Below, in pieces: positions 27,755 through 39,289 of a stretch of DNA of 39,552 bases. Within the stretch, counting starts at the first letter, position 1. Each line of letters begins with the position of its first letter. A program made the translations under genes and the position numbers. Below the pieces are notes generated by a model. It was not told the DNA's origin. It searched no databases and worked only from the letters and a program-made list of their open reading frames with translations. The DNA comes from Chara braunii (lineage: Eukaryota > Streptophyta > Charophyceae > Charales > Characeae): positions 894,649-934,200 of the forward strand of contig BFEA01000549.1 of NCBI GenBank assembly GCA_003427395.1. Direction: 5' to 3'.

Positions 27755-29496
27755 TCAAAGGTTAGGAGGCGGTTGTCCTTTCCCAGTATACTTCCCGAGA
27801 TTGTGCGGTTTTGCCATTTCTTCCCGGCTTGCAAGTCTTTCAAGTAATGGCAACAGTTTGCCAGTGCTAGGAATCCAGCATGATCTATGCGTCATCCCCT
27901 CTTCCTTGGTGCGGGGATATAGTTGGGTACAGAGAGGATCGGGCAGTGCCCTAGCAAAGATATTGAGGATCTGTGTTGGGGTAAGTCCATGTTCAGCGCA
28001 TTGCAAGAGTTCGTCCATGGTTGCTTTAAGCGCAAACACACTTTTCCACTTTCGATCTGCTATGTTTAAGATTAACATTTCTGTTCTCCGGGCCAAGTTC
28101 TTGTCTTTGAATCTTTCCCTAATGGCTTTAAATAAATCTTCAATTCTGGTTCGTTGGGAGTATTCTATCATTGTCAAACAATTAGCTCCTTTCTGCAGAG
28201 AAATGGCGAAGCTCATTGCGTCCCCAGCCATGCATGAGCTGGCCATTAGGACCCTATCCCAATACGGAATGCACTGTCCATACACGTAGGACTCCACAAC
28301 AGCAATCCAATGCAACAGACTTTCCTCTTTCTTGCCGGTGTATGCCCACAACAATTTTACCTTTATCTTTCCAACTTCCCCTGCATCTTCCTGCTGCACG
28401 CCCTTCTTCTTCTTATCTCCGTCCCCATCTCCATCTCCTCCTCCGCCGCCGCCTCTACATACTAGTTTTTCAATCACGACGGGGGTCAAAGTTTTACTGA
28501 TCTGCTCGTCTAGTTTGTTGACATACGCTTGCATATGCTGATCTACCTCTTGAGCTGATCTCTGCAGGAAGGTGTTCCAAATTCCCTCAAACTCGAACTG
28601 ATGATGTTCTACCTTCTGCACAATTTTGGTTAGAGCAGCCAGTTCCTGTTTAGTATGCAATACGGTCTCGGTCAAGAGGGCAAGCTGTTCCTCTGTGGCC
28701 GTCTGTTTTTCTTTCGGCGCTTGTAATTCTCGCTGCAATTTTCCCCCTCTGCCTGCAACTTCTTTTTCTCCTCCATTTCCTGCCTTTTTGCTACCAATAT
28801 TTTGTTGTGAAGCTCCGCCAGCTTTTCTTCCAGCAGCAATTCTTTCTCTGCTTTGTCTCTAGGCGGGCCTTCACCTCTGAGCCCATCTGCATCACTAACT
28901 CACGTGCGAAGTCTCTGAATCCCAGCCGTACGGATCGCAGGGTTATGTTCATCGCCATGATCTGCATCTTCCCCAACAGGTCCGCATGCGCCGCCATCTG
29001 TTCTCCCTGTTTCTTTACTTCTTCCAATTCCCTTGCCTCCTGGCTCATTGCGTCCACTCTCTTTTTCCTTTCCCTCACCAGTCGCAGCTTCCACTCCATC
29101 CTCTTTTCATTCTCTATGGTCTGCCGCTTGAGTGGGTCTTCCTCTGCATCCCACTTTCTCATGGCCACCTCCTGCTCTTCCCTGGTTACACACATTAATG
29201 CCTCCTCCTCTTCTCCCAGGGATAAATTGGCCACCCATTCCGTAATCTTCTTCTCCAACGGGTCTTCCTTCACACCACTAGGTTCTTCTCTTCCTCTTGT
29301 CCTTCTCCTCTCCAGTGGCTGTCCTTTTACCTCTTCTTCTGCCTCTACCGCTCAGAGTTTTTCTTCCTCCTCCTTTGTCAACCTCTCTAGTTCCTTCGCC
29401 ATCTCTTCTTCAGTTTCAACAAACATCTCGCCTTTAAAACCGTACTGATCCAACCAATTCAACGGTTTTAAGTCAATACTAATCCCTCGGATCTGG
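27755..29496 (-). pseudogene. gag: gag main part of the minus-strand Ty3/gypsy element
   Basis: Reads from about 29496 down. The first part is a Glu/Lys-rich coiled-coil-like region (KEMAKELERL, EEALMCVTREEQEVAMRKW, ERKKRVDAMSQEARELEE) with a TGA at 29352-29354. A frameshift near 28800 leads to the 327-codon part 28738-27755: more coiled coil, a Gly/Asp-rich stretch, then the capsid-like region (KVKLLWAYTGKKEESLLHWI, SFAISLQKGANCLTMIEYSQ) and the end at TGA 27755. The 5' part of this gag lies at 32235-32484, beyond an intron-like segment. Confidence 0.8.
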
Positions 29497-32234
29497 CTGC
29501 ATTCCCCTCGTTTTTTTTTTGTTTTTTTTTTTTTTTAAATGGGAACAAGGCTCCAATCTATTCGCGGGGAGCAACACGTGCTGGGAACTGGGCCCAGCGT
29601 CCCATATGGAAATTTACATAAAATTTTGAAAATTGAGATGCCGGGCCCATTACCCGACTTTGGCTCAAAAAAAATTGGAGCTACTTAGAAAATGACCACG
29701 ACAAACTTCAGAGTATGAACCGAATTCAGAAAACTACTCAGAAACTACTCAGAACCCCCCCCCATCCATCCACTTTACCTCACTCCGGCAAGACTCACTG
29801 CAACAGAGCCACCATCTCCACCGCTGCTATACCCTATTCCCATCCTACCAGCTAGCCCCCTCACTAGTAGGACGCGTGATCTCCTGCCATCTCCCCACTG
29901 GCCTCGTTCTTTTTTGGCTCAAAAAGTTGGAGCTACTTAGGAATAACTACAACGGGCTTCAAGAATACGCAGGATTCAAAATCCAACTCAGAAACCCCCC
30001 CCTAATCAATCCTCTGTTCCTCACTCCGGCAAGACTTACCGAAGCAGAGCCACCATCTCTACTGCTGCTATACCCTATTTCAATCCCACCAGCTAGCCCC
30101 CTCACTGGTAGGATGCATGATATCCCACCATCTCTTTCTCCCACTCTCCTCGTTTCTTTTTATAATAGACCGTCGGGGTCGAAAAAGAAGTGCCAAAAAA
30201 TCTCGAGCTCCCTAACCAGCCCTTCCAGAGTTCCTCAAAGTTGTCTTACTCAGCCTGCCGAGCTCTTCCAGGCCTCACACCCCCACTTCCTGCTGGGTTA
30301 CAGGGCACGCAGCGCGACCGGGAGCGATGCGCCCCCGCTCGAGCACCAACGGAGCGGACGTGGTGCGACGCGGGAGTCAACGGAGAGTCATGCGACGCGG
30401 TGGGCGGGTGGGGGTTGTGGTGCGTGGGACTTGACAGTGGGAGGGTAGAGATGACGTGGCGTGACTTGGTGTGGCCTGCCTTTTGAAAGGACAAGGGTGC
30501 CATCTCCGACTTCACGCTTCATCCAGTGATGCTGCAGGCCAGCACGCTGGTTGAAGGGAAGACTGTCTTTGAAAGGGGGCAGGTCTTTATGAGATTCTTG
30601 GCATATGGGTTGCCTTTGCTTCTCTGCCTGCGTAGTTTCGGGGAGGATGGTTGGTTGATGCAGACTGAAAGGGAGGAGCGCGTCCTCACGTGGAGTGGGA
30701 GGAGGATTGGAGGCGACATCGAGTCCGCGTTTTTTTGAAGAAGGGCAAAGCAGTATCGGCGGCAGCTGCGTTTTAGTCACAAGGGCATCCGAAGTGCGAG
30801 GGCGCTGTGGTCGATTTTGTTCACTTTGTTGATTGTATCTTCAGGATGAGCTTGCCTTTCTTTGGATAGACCCTCTCGCCGATCATATGAGGTATAATGG
30901 TTTCTGTTGTAGTCACCAAACTGGATTACCTTGATTCGCGTTGTAAGTTTCTAGTTCTGATCTCCGAAAATTTCAATCTCTGAGTTTACATGTCGTATTC
31001 TTGATTCAGATTTCTTGGTAGACCTTGATTGGTAGTTTGTTTTTTTTACTTTCTCATGTACTGTCTTCATTGTCGATTCGTCTTCGGCTTAGAATCTCCT
31101 AATTACTGTCTTAGTGACTTTCCCTTTTTATGTTTGGTAATTCCTGATTTACACTCTGAGCGATTTTTTGAACTAAGGTTCTGGAAATCAGAGTCGGAAG
31201 TCCGTGAGGACATCAGAATCAACTTCCTATGTTGTTTCTCCTCTTGAAATTTTGAAATCTATCAAATTGTGGCTGCGATTGACCTTCTGAATTGGATGCT
31301 AGAATTCATGACCTAAATTTCCTTGATTACTTCGTGAGCTTATCCTCAAATTTCAAATCTCAAAAAGACGTTCCAGATAGATTCTTAATCTTGTTCCTGA
31401 TTTTCGATGGAAAGATCTACGGCTGTACATCTTAATTTTCTGGGGATGTTTTTTTCTGTTGATGATTGGCTCAAAATCTGCTTGGGGGGGAACTAGATTG
31501 GGAGGATGGAAAGAAGAATGGGGACTTTCAACAGACGGAAGATGTCGGTTAGGGTGAGCAGGTTAGGAGGACGATGCTGGGACGACATAGGCCGGTGTTG
31601 GAGCTTTGCTCTGTGACCCAGGGGGAGCTTGAGGCCTATGGAGTTATGCCGAGGGTGGAAGGCGTAACCAGTTCGTCCAACGTACTCAGCGCCGGGGCTT
31701 GGATCCTGTAACCTGTTTAGGGGTTTGCCGCTAAAGGAATTGTCGAGGGAGGAAGGCACTTCCTGTCCGTCAGATTTAGGTTGGTCGGTACAGGGGAGGG
31801 TTGTGGTGCCCTATTACCCTAGCAGAGGGGGGTACGGCACCAGGTGAGTTCTGGTACGAGGACTGAAAGTCGGGACCGACGGTCCGCTTGTTGAGAGGGG
31901 GATGGATTTTAGGATAGTTGATATTAATTTCTAGCTTCGACCCCCTTTTTTTCTAAATTCTATCCTGGTTGGCCATTAGGGGGATTTGAGAATGTTCAGG
32001 ATTCCGGGGCCTCTATCAACTTTTCCTAGGCTACTTTGAAGTTGTTATACTCAGCGATCTGCAGCTGTTCGATGCCAGAACGACGCTGGTCGGTGCTGGG
32101 GTGTTGCCCTGTGACCTGTTGACATAGGAGCGTGAGGCCTGGTAGAGAGATCTGGGGATGCTTTGGGGTGGGCATCTCACGGAACAACCAAGGTTGGCTG
32201 CTGGGACAACGCTGGCCGGAGCTGGTTGACTAAC
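29497..32234 (-). other. 2.7-kb intron-like or inserted segment splitting gag
   Basis: On the minus strand the upstream gag piece ends GAGACAG followed by GTTAGT, and the downstream piece follows AATGCAG. Joining at these points keeps phase (two bases, then one). The acceptor has an A-rich rather than pyrimidine-rich tract. Inside: a diverged 250-bp tandem duplication (29661-30163), AT-rich DNA (30790-31480), and a block near 31576, 32080 and 32199 that recurs up to the donor side. No gene recognised. Confidence 0.45.
29661..30163. repeat. Diverged tandem duplication, unit about 253 bp
   Basis: TTGGAGCTACTTAG, CTCACTCCGGCAAGACT, GAGCCACCATCTC and ACCAGCTAGCCCCCTCACT occur in the same order in both halves (starts at 29661 and 29914). 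Confidence 0.85.
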
Positions 32235-32484
32235 CTGTCTCTTTCATCTTCAGGTTCTTCTTCTTCTTCTAAACTTTTCAACTCTTCCTGCAGTTGCCTT
32301 TCCAACTTTTCTTTTAGCTTTTTTTTCATTCTTCTTCCTCGTCCTGAGCTTTCTATTTCATTTCCTCTTCTTTTTGTTTCCTTCTTTGTTCTTTTTCTTT
32401 CTTTTTCTCGGCTAAGCTGCGGTCTACTTCTGCCTGCTCTGCCGCCGAGAGTCCGGGCCTCGCTGTTCCCGATCTCATCATCAT
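32235..32484 (-). pseudogene. gag: gag N-terminal piece of the minus-strand element
   Basis: Starts at a triple ATG (32484-32476). The N-terminal stretch MMMRSGTARPGLSAAEQAEV is followed by a Lys/Glu-rich coiled-coil-like segment and, after a frameshift and TAG near 32350, by KLKEKLERQLQEELKSLEEE and an acidic end. Composition and charge pattern continue in the gag piece at 29496, supporting a single split gene. About 925 bp of leader without a recognised gene separates it from the primer-binding site. Confidence 0.65.
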
Positions 32485-33410
32485 GTGGGAGGTACACACT
32501 CTCCCAAAGCCGAATGGGAAAAAGAAGCGGAACAGTGGCCCCAAAAGTACAGAAAGAGCCACCATCCCGTACATGGGATAGTCATCCATGGTGGGGTTTA
32601 GCACTCCGCTGGCCCGCCAAGTAGCTACCCAGGTGGATGGGATCTGATTTTTTTTTTTTTATCGAAGTCTGGATGTCGCTGCTTCAGAATAACAAAATTT
32701 AATAATGCAAATAATATATAACGTTTTCCTAATCAAAATGCAAAGTCGGAACTCTTTTTCTTTTCTTTCTTTGTTTGTTTATTTGCGTGCTGCCTTTTAG
32801 CCACTTGACTAATGTTTTCCTCTTATGCCTTCGATGGTCTGGCTGGTCACTTTTTTAGAGTAGGTAGCTGGGAAATACTCGAACTTACTTCAGAACAGAT
32901 ACAATTTTGGTCACGATTATCTCTGCTCACGGCCACTTACACAGTCCCGAGCCTAATCCTATCTTCCCTACCACTCGACAGACCAGATGGCTAACACAAA
33001 GACCAGATATTGACCCTTCGAACCAAATTCAGACTCTCTAGCCCTATCTGTCAGACCAGACCAGGCCACGGGTTTCGTCCAGACAGCAGCAGCGACCACC
33101 AGAATGGAGGGGGGAAAAGAGATACACAACACAGATTTACAATCAACAAGGTAAGTGGGGCAGGAGGTGCTTCTCTTCTTTGTCGCCGTTGATGAAGTCT
33201 CCACGTTCGCTCCAACACGCTCCAATCACCAAGCAGGTACATATATCTCCTCCTTCGCCCCTTCTTCTTCGGAACACTTCCCCCTCAAATTCCCAACCCA
33301 ACTCTCCTCACTTCACCTTACTTCCTCCTTCACCAGCTATGCCCAAGCTAGCCTTCTTCTTCTCGCTGGCCTAGATCAAGCCAGCGCAAACCAGCGAGTG
33401 TAACAAGTTC

Positions 33411-33423
33411 TGCTCTGATACCA
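33411..33423 (-). other. Primer-binding site, tRNA-iMet type
   Basis: On the minus strand TGGTATCAGAGCA matches the complement of the 3' end of plant initiator tRNA-Met, the common primer of plant retrotransposons. Four bases (AATT) separate it from an LTR end on the right. Confidence 0.85.
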
Positions 33424-33427
33424 AATT

Positions 33428-34418
33428 TGCAAGGAACCTGATAGTTCATCACTTGCTGGAGTGTTCCAGATAACATGCATGCCACGCAAATCACACAGAT
33501 TGCAAGGTCTCACACGAAGTACAATGAAAGATGAGTGGTCACCAGAAAACGCAGCTCAAATTATCACAACCAAATTAAGTAGAGAGAATCATGAGTTCAA
33601 AATGTATAGCGCCCAGCAGAAATACCTGTTGTTGCAAAGTGTGTATCCCAGTATCTTTTCCCATGGCCTGCTGCTGCTTTGGGCCTTCGGGCCTGTCTTT
33701 TGGACTCCTGGTCTGAATCAGGATTGATTCGTGAAGCTATGACTGGACTGGGACTGTGACCTTTGACTTATTGCCGAACAGACATGACTTATCGCCGAAC
33801 AGACATGACCCTATCTCAATCTTGAAGTCTGTATCTGGTACCTGTTCGTCTAGGACCTGACTGTGACTATTCAAAACGACTTTTCAACTCACACTGGATG
33901 CGACATTTGCCTCAGGGAACTTGTCTTTCGGAATGCTGCTTGTGAAATTGATTTCTGGCCGAGAGGGCCTTTTATTTTGGAGTCACATTTACGGGCCTGA
34001 AACGTGAAAAGGCCCTCTTACTGAATCTGAATCCGGGATATATTGCTGGCCTACCCGAGGTCTTCCGCAGTCCAATGCACATCCTTCCAAAGGCATGGAA
34101 ACCCTGCTAATTTGTTGCAGGGTACTGTTTGGAAAGGAGAATATAACCGATGAGTAGTACGACGAGGCCTCAAAATATTCTCTTTCTGTGCACTTACCCT
34201 TTTTAAAAGGGAGGGACGCTTATGGGTATGACGACATACCCTTTCTGGTTTTGTTTTGTTTTTTATTATTTTCTAAATGCGCCACATCACGTACGCGCGT
34301 ACATGTGCCCATATTCGGTGCGGCGCACGTGATGCGCCGCAACTATGAAATATATATACAAGCTATGCTTCCTCTTTAATAAAGAGTCCAGATGAACACT
34401 TCAGTAGCGCTGGTTGCA
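33428..34418 (-). mobile_element. Putative 5' LTR of the minus-strand Ty3/gypsy element
   Basis: Starts (plus-strand reading) TGCAA next to the primer site and can be closed at GGTTGCA, 34412-34418, giving TGCAA...TTGCA ends and a length of about 991 bp. It contains AGAGGGCCTTTT/AAAAGGCCCTCT (33962-33973, 34007-34018), GCGGCGCA/TGCGCCGC (34320-34327, 34333-34340) and a TATATATA stretch at 34349-34359. The right border is inferred because the 3' LTR needed for comparison is missing. Confidence 0.5.
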
Positions 34419-36170
34419 TACTGTAACGGTGCAGACCAGAACAAGAACCGACCTCTCAATACAAAGTATAAGATAGCACAGCGGAAGACTTAGATACCAG
34501 TGATCCGAACAATCAATATTGCAATGCAGCTCTGAACATACATCATCGTCATCGTTACACGGTGTGAATGGGGTCTGGCGCTTCACACAGTGAGACTGCG
34601 CCAGCCCCTACCATACACAGACGAAGAAGAAGGGGGTTAGACGAAGAGGAGGGGAAGATGGGAATGTCGTCAACACCAAGTCCCGGCACAGGCCCAAATA
34701 GTCCCTCGTCGAAATGTCTGAATCCCAAATGTCAAGTCTGGATCCAATGTCATCAAGTCTCAAGTCACAACTCTGTCTCTCTCTGTCGTAGTCTGAGAAG
34801 TCAGGTGGTGAGAGGGTGAGAAGAGATGGTGGACTTAGAAGAGGAAGAAGAAGAACTCTCTCTCTCTCTCTGGGTCCAGTACTAACCTGTGAAGTTGGCG
34901 CCTTGATGCAGGTACCTCGAAGATGGAGCTGGAGCGATGGCGCCACAGGTAAGTACCACTGGCCTCCGCCAGTATCTCTCCCAACTCTACTATCTACCAC
35001 CTACCAGCGCCCAGCGCTGNAGACTACTGCTATGGCTATGGGCGCCCAGCGCCGAAGACTACAGCTAACGCTGAAGACTACTGCCTAGCGCTGAAGACTA
35101 CTGCAGCGCTCCTCCTGAGTGCTGCGGCCGAATCCTGAAGACTACTCGTGCCTACTGACAACTACCTACCCGTGAAGTGCATGGGAACTTCCGATGTACT
35201 ACCGGGTGCCTCCTGACTGCAGGCGAGGCAGTCCAGGAGGCTGCTCTTGCCAATGCCTACGGGAGGCAGGGGCTGCAGCTGCAGCTCCTGCTCAAGCTGG
35301 CGTGGGGAACAGGCTATTTCTGGCCTGTTCCGAAACCCTGTTTTCGTGCCTGAGTCTTAGGTAGGTCGAACACAATGAGGGCCTGAAAATGGCCCTCCGT
35401 TTCAGGCTAAAAAGCCTCTGGGCCTGAAAGGCCCAGAAATAGGCTGAAACGGAATAGGGCCTGCAGGCCCTCGTATTTCAGCTTTCAGGCTGAACGAGCG
35501 GGGCCTGTAAGCCCTAAGTTTTAGGCTTTTAGGCTGAAAGTGCGGGACGGGCCCTGCAGGGCACGTGTGGCTACGCAGTATGCCACAGTCCGGTGACGCC
35601 ATCCCACCCAGAAATGGTAGAGGGGTGACTGTACTGAGTGGTAGACAGAGAGGAAGGACTGAGGGAGTGGGGCCGCACCCGGGAGAATTAACAAAAAAGA
35701 AGTGTCAGTGGGTCACGTGAGCACAAGACCCACCAACGAAACGAAAAAAAAAAGAAGAAGATCAGAAAGAGGATGCCCTGTGTTTCCCCGTCCTTTAACG
35801 CAGCAGAAATATCTTCCCAGAAAAAAAGCTGCACTCATGCCTTCCATGACACCATGCTCATGAGGCCGGCCTTCAACAAAAGCCCAATCTTCCGAAACTC
35901 CGTCTGCTTAATTGGGCTTGAGAGCTGAACACCAGACAAAGACTAGCGCGCTTCTTGAAAGTGTTTGACAATGATCAAACTTCTACCACTGGGAAACAAA
36001 ACAAAACAACAAAAAATCGAACTGTTCGTGACTGGTGGGCTGTTGACCTTGTCTTTGACAGCTGATGATGATTGGGACAAAGGATTCTAGGATGAAATGA
36101 GCAAAATCAGAGGAGGGCAAAAAGAAAAAAAAACGAGGAGGAAAAAAAAAGTCGGAGAGTGGATGTCACT
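34419..36170. other. No recognised gene; repeats and palindromes
   Basis: Holds a CT run (34855-34878), a degenerate GCGCTGAAGACTACTGC-type repeat (35000-35120, with an N at 35020), and palindromes at 35418-35436 (CTGGGCCT/AGGCCCAG) and 35456-35471 (AGGGCCTGCAGGCCCT). Probably intron or intergenic DNA next to the ClpC exon. Confidence 0.4.
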
Positions 36171-36181
36171 TTCAGACTTAC

Positions 36182-36289
36182 CTTGATTTCACCGGCAAGC
36201 ATTCTCTCTGCCAGACTGTCCTCCAGTAATCTCATGATCGCTCTCCTGAGAGGCCTTGCTCCATAGCTTGGACTGTAACCCTCATCAAC
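36182..36289 (-). CDS. clpC: Exon of plastid-type ClpC (Hsp100) chaperone, C-terminal part
   Basis: The 36-codon minus-strand exon encodes [20 protein letters not shown] and continues with [16 protein letters not shown]. This is the highly conserved D2-small-domain segment near the end of ClpC/ClpA proteins ([15 protein letters not shown] is the family signature there). ClpC is the stromal AAA+ unfoldase that feeds ClpP protease and takes part in protein import. The donor is AAG/GTAAGT at 36182/36181; the acceptor is CAAAG/GTTGATGAG at 36290/36289. Length is exactly 108 bp, open and phase 0 at both ends. No other ClpC exon is seen in the window, so introns are at least about 3.2 kb upstream and long downstream, or this is an isolated fragment. 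Confidence 0.85.
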
Positions 36290-36319
36290 CTTTGATCATC
36301 AAGACAGACAGACAAACAG

Positions 36320-36341
36320 ATATATATATATATATATATAT
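36320..36341. repeat. (TA)n microsatellite
   Basis: About 11 TA units, about 30 bp outside the ClpC exon acceptor. Confidence 0.95.
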
Positions 36342-37117
36342 TGTCACATAACTACAAACTAAAAGAGCGCACTTTGCGAAACAAAGAATAAAAACCATAC
36401 TTGCGGCGCATCCCGTGCGCGCCACTTGCGCACGTGCGGCGCACTGCGCGTTGCGCACCTGGCGCGCACACCCTGTGCGCCGCATGGGCAAAATTCGGGG
36501 TCAGCCAAAAAAAAAAGAAAAGTTGGGGAGGGCGTGAATCGAAGTTCCCACGCCCAGCCAAAATTAGGACATTGCCCGCGCAAATTTTTTTCAGGGCCGC
36601 GCCGCCCCAAAACCTGTGTCGTCATGTTCGCTGTACACAACTCCATACATCTTCAGTGTATCTGAGCCCTTTCAGAGGTCCAATACGGTCATGATGAGGA
36701 CGCATCTGTGGAACCCTTGCTTGTGTCTCATTCCACGTATAGAAAATGACAGAACTGACAGTTGCGTCTCCTTGGTGTTTTCGCTAAAAAAAAAAGAAAA
36801 AAAAAAAAGAGAAAGATAAAAGGGCCTTTACCCGATACAGGCTTCGTAAAAGTAAAGGATCGTGAAGGGGTATCTCGCCAGGACCCAGAAACGTGAAAGC
36901 AGGTCAAAGGTCAAGTTCTCTATCAAAGGGCACATTCTAAACTAAAGCAAAGGTCACTGCAGAAGGACATACCTGTTTGCCAGGAGATGCACATGTCATG
37001 TCTGTTCAGATAAGGGTGTGTCTGTACGTGCAGTCAGTGTGTCTGTTCGTGCAGAAAGGGAGAGTCTATTCACACAGTGTGAGTGTCCGTTCACACAGTA
37101 AGTGTGTCTGTTCGTCC

Positions 37118-38181
37118 AAAGTTGTGCCTGTTCGAAAGTAAGTCCATTAAATAGAGTCCCAGTTCTGGTCTGAGTCTAAGGGACAGTTCAGATCCAGACA
37201 TCCAAGTCCAAATCTAGGCCGAGAGGCCTCAGCAGCAGTTAACTTCATTGGGGCAGTACTGGGACACATGCAATGCAGGGTCTGGGACAAAGGAAGGCCT
37301 GAATGAGCCAATGCAGACACAGCGTGTGGAGGCCAGCACTATAAAGAAAGCAGCCAGCCTCATTGCACGCAGATCTCCACTGGCATTCTGCTCGTGGAAG
37401 TGCTGAAGCACTTGTGCGCCAGTCAGGAGGAGCAGCGCTGGAGGAAGAAGATGCGCTAGATGAGGAAGAGGGACAGGGCGCTGGGAAGAGATGCAGCCAT
37501 AGCTGCCCAGCGAGTTAGTATAGACTTAGAGGGTTAGTGATAGTCTTCTATGAGTAGCATTCAGAGTAGATCCTTGAGAGAGAAGAGTGTGTATGCATCG
37601 TACGAAGAAAAAGGGACTGAGACAGGGAGTGTTCAAGCAAGGTTCTGCTAAAGTTGTGCCTGTTCGAAAGTAAGTCCATTAAACAGAGGCCCAGTTCTGG
37701 TCTGAGTCTAAGGGACAGTTCAGATCCAGACATCCAAGTCCTAATCTAGGCCGAGAGGCCTCAGCAGCAGTTAACTTCATGGGGGCAGTACTGGGACACA
37801 TGCAATGCAGGGTCTGGGACAAAGGAAGGCCTGAATGAGCCAATGCAGACCCAGCGTGTGGAGGCCAGCACTATAAAGAAAGCAGCCAGCCTCATTGCAC
37901 GCAGATCTCCACTGGCATTCTGCACGTGGAAGTGCTGAAGCACTTATGCGCCAGTCAGGAGGAGCAGCGCTAGAGGAAGAAGATGCGCTAGACGAGGAAG
38001 AGGGACAGGGCGCTGGGAAGAGATGCAGCCATAGCTGCCCAGCGAGTTAGTATAGACTTAGAGGGTTCGTGATAGTCTTCTATGAGTAGCATTCAGAGTA
38101 GATCCTTGAGAGAGAAGAGTGTGTATGCATCGTAAGAAGAAGAAGGGACTGAGACAGGGAGTGTTCAAGCAAGGTTCGGCT
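37118..38181 (+). repeat. 532-bp tandem duplication with a TATAAAG in each unit
   Basis: Unit 1 is 37118-37649 and unit 2 is 37650-38181; identity is very high. Each has CACTATAAAGAAAGC (TATAAAG at 37340 and 37872). Upstream, 36970-37117 is built of degenerate GTGTCTGTTCGT-type words. It may be a duplicated promoter or LTR segment. Small minus-strand frames in both units (37229-37411, 37761-37943) are shadows. Confidence 0.85.
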
Positions 38182-38459
38182 ACGGGGAATACTGACCTGA
38201 GTTGGATATGATCTGCAGAAGTGGCGCAGATATGTAGGAGTTGCATTGATGAGTTGGATGAGAAATTTGCATTGCGATGATGAGCGCTGGACTCAGGGAA
38301 CTGTGAAACTCTTTGTAATCATATTTTTGATAATACAAGCTATGCAACTCGGTCCTTTCCTCACCTATCTTTGTCTAATGTGTGAAGATTTCAGTTTATT
38401 GTGAATCATGATCATGCATGCTGTGAACACTCTTGCGTGAGATGGTCCCCAGGACCCAT

Positions 38460-39007
38460 GCAAAGAGAATGTCCGTGGCAAGTTGAAAACCAACAACGTG
38501 GCGATGTATCTTTCCATGTTCTAGTGAAAGATTCATTCTAATTTTGCACAAATTGGAGAGTAGTCGAACCTGCCACCAAAATCCGTTGGGCCTCTGGGCC
38601 TCGCTGCACTACTCTCAAGATGCACAACAGACAAAAATCACGGCGGTGTATCTTTCCATATTCTAGCGGAAGATTCACTCTCGTTTTGCACATTTTGAGA
38701 GTAGTGCAGCGAGGCCCTCTGTCACATGAGGGCTGCAAGTCCAGCTGCGATGTAAGGGCCTCGCTCCACTACTCATGCACAAAAGACAAAAAATATGGCG
38801 GTGTATCTTTCCATGTTCTAGCGGAAGATTCACTCTCACTTTGCACATTTGGAGAGTGGTGGAGCAAGGCCCCAGGCTACCGTTGTATGGCCCTCGCTCC
38901 ACCACTCTCCAAATGTGAAAAATGAGAGTGAATCTTCCGCTACAAGATGGAAAGATACACCGCCATATTTTAGTCTTTTGTGCATGTGTAGAGCAGTGGA
39001 GTGAGCC
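38460..39007. mobile_element. Cluster of about 120-bp MITE-like elements
   Basis: Copy 2 (38596-38717, 122 bp) has perfect 23-bp terminal inverted repeats starting GGGCCTCGCTGCACTACTCT and a TCT triplet on both sides. Copy 3 is 38756-38872; copy 4 is 38889-39007 in inverse orientation, so copies 3 and 4 form a near-perfect 98-bp-arm palindrome. A degenerate copy lies at about 38500-38570. All share the interior GGTGTATCTTTCCAT and GCGGAAGATTCACTCTC. No transposase is present. Confidence 0.75.
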
Positions 39008-39187
39008 GTTTCCAAAATAAGACAAAAACAAATAAGAGAAAAAAAAAGAAAAGCAACGGCCTATAGGGCTGAACAAAACGCCCTCTGTCGAGAATCAATA
39101 GGGTCCGTTGATACAGGCGTTTTGTTCGGCCCGATAGTGTCAGGGGAATGATGTCGTGGCACAGCAGACAAACATGCCTGTATCAAG

Positions 39188-39188
39188 G

Positions 39189-39256
<68 letters not shown>
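39188..39256. repeat. (CA)n microsatellite
   Basis: About 30 CA units with one AAA interruption, then an A-rich run. Overlapping Thr/His and Val/Cys repeats are artefacts. Confidence 0.95.
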
Positions 39257-39257
<1 letters not shown>

Positions 39258-39289
39258 AAAAAAAGAAAAAAAAAAGAAAGTAAGGCACA

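Noticed and set aside
32163-32624. 153-codon plus-strand ORF rich in Ser and Phe
   Set aside because: It is the antisense shadow of the Lys/Glu-rich gag N-terminus on the minus strand.
34909-34944. Mini-exon bounded by TGATGCAG/GTACC and CACAG/GTAAGT on the plus strand
   Set aside because: The sites are good but the 30-odd bp between them encode nothing recognisable and no adjoining exon is seen.
37229-37943. Pair of identical-looking 60-codon minus ORFs
   Set aside because: They are similar only because they lie in a 532-bp tandem duplication; this is not independent evidence of coding.
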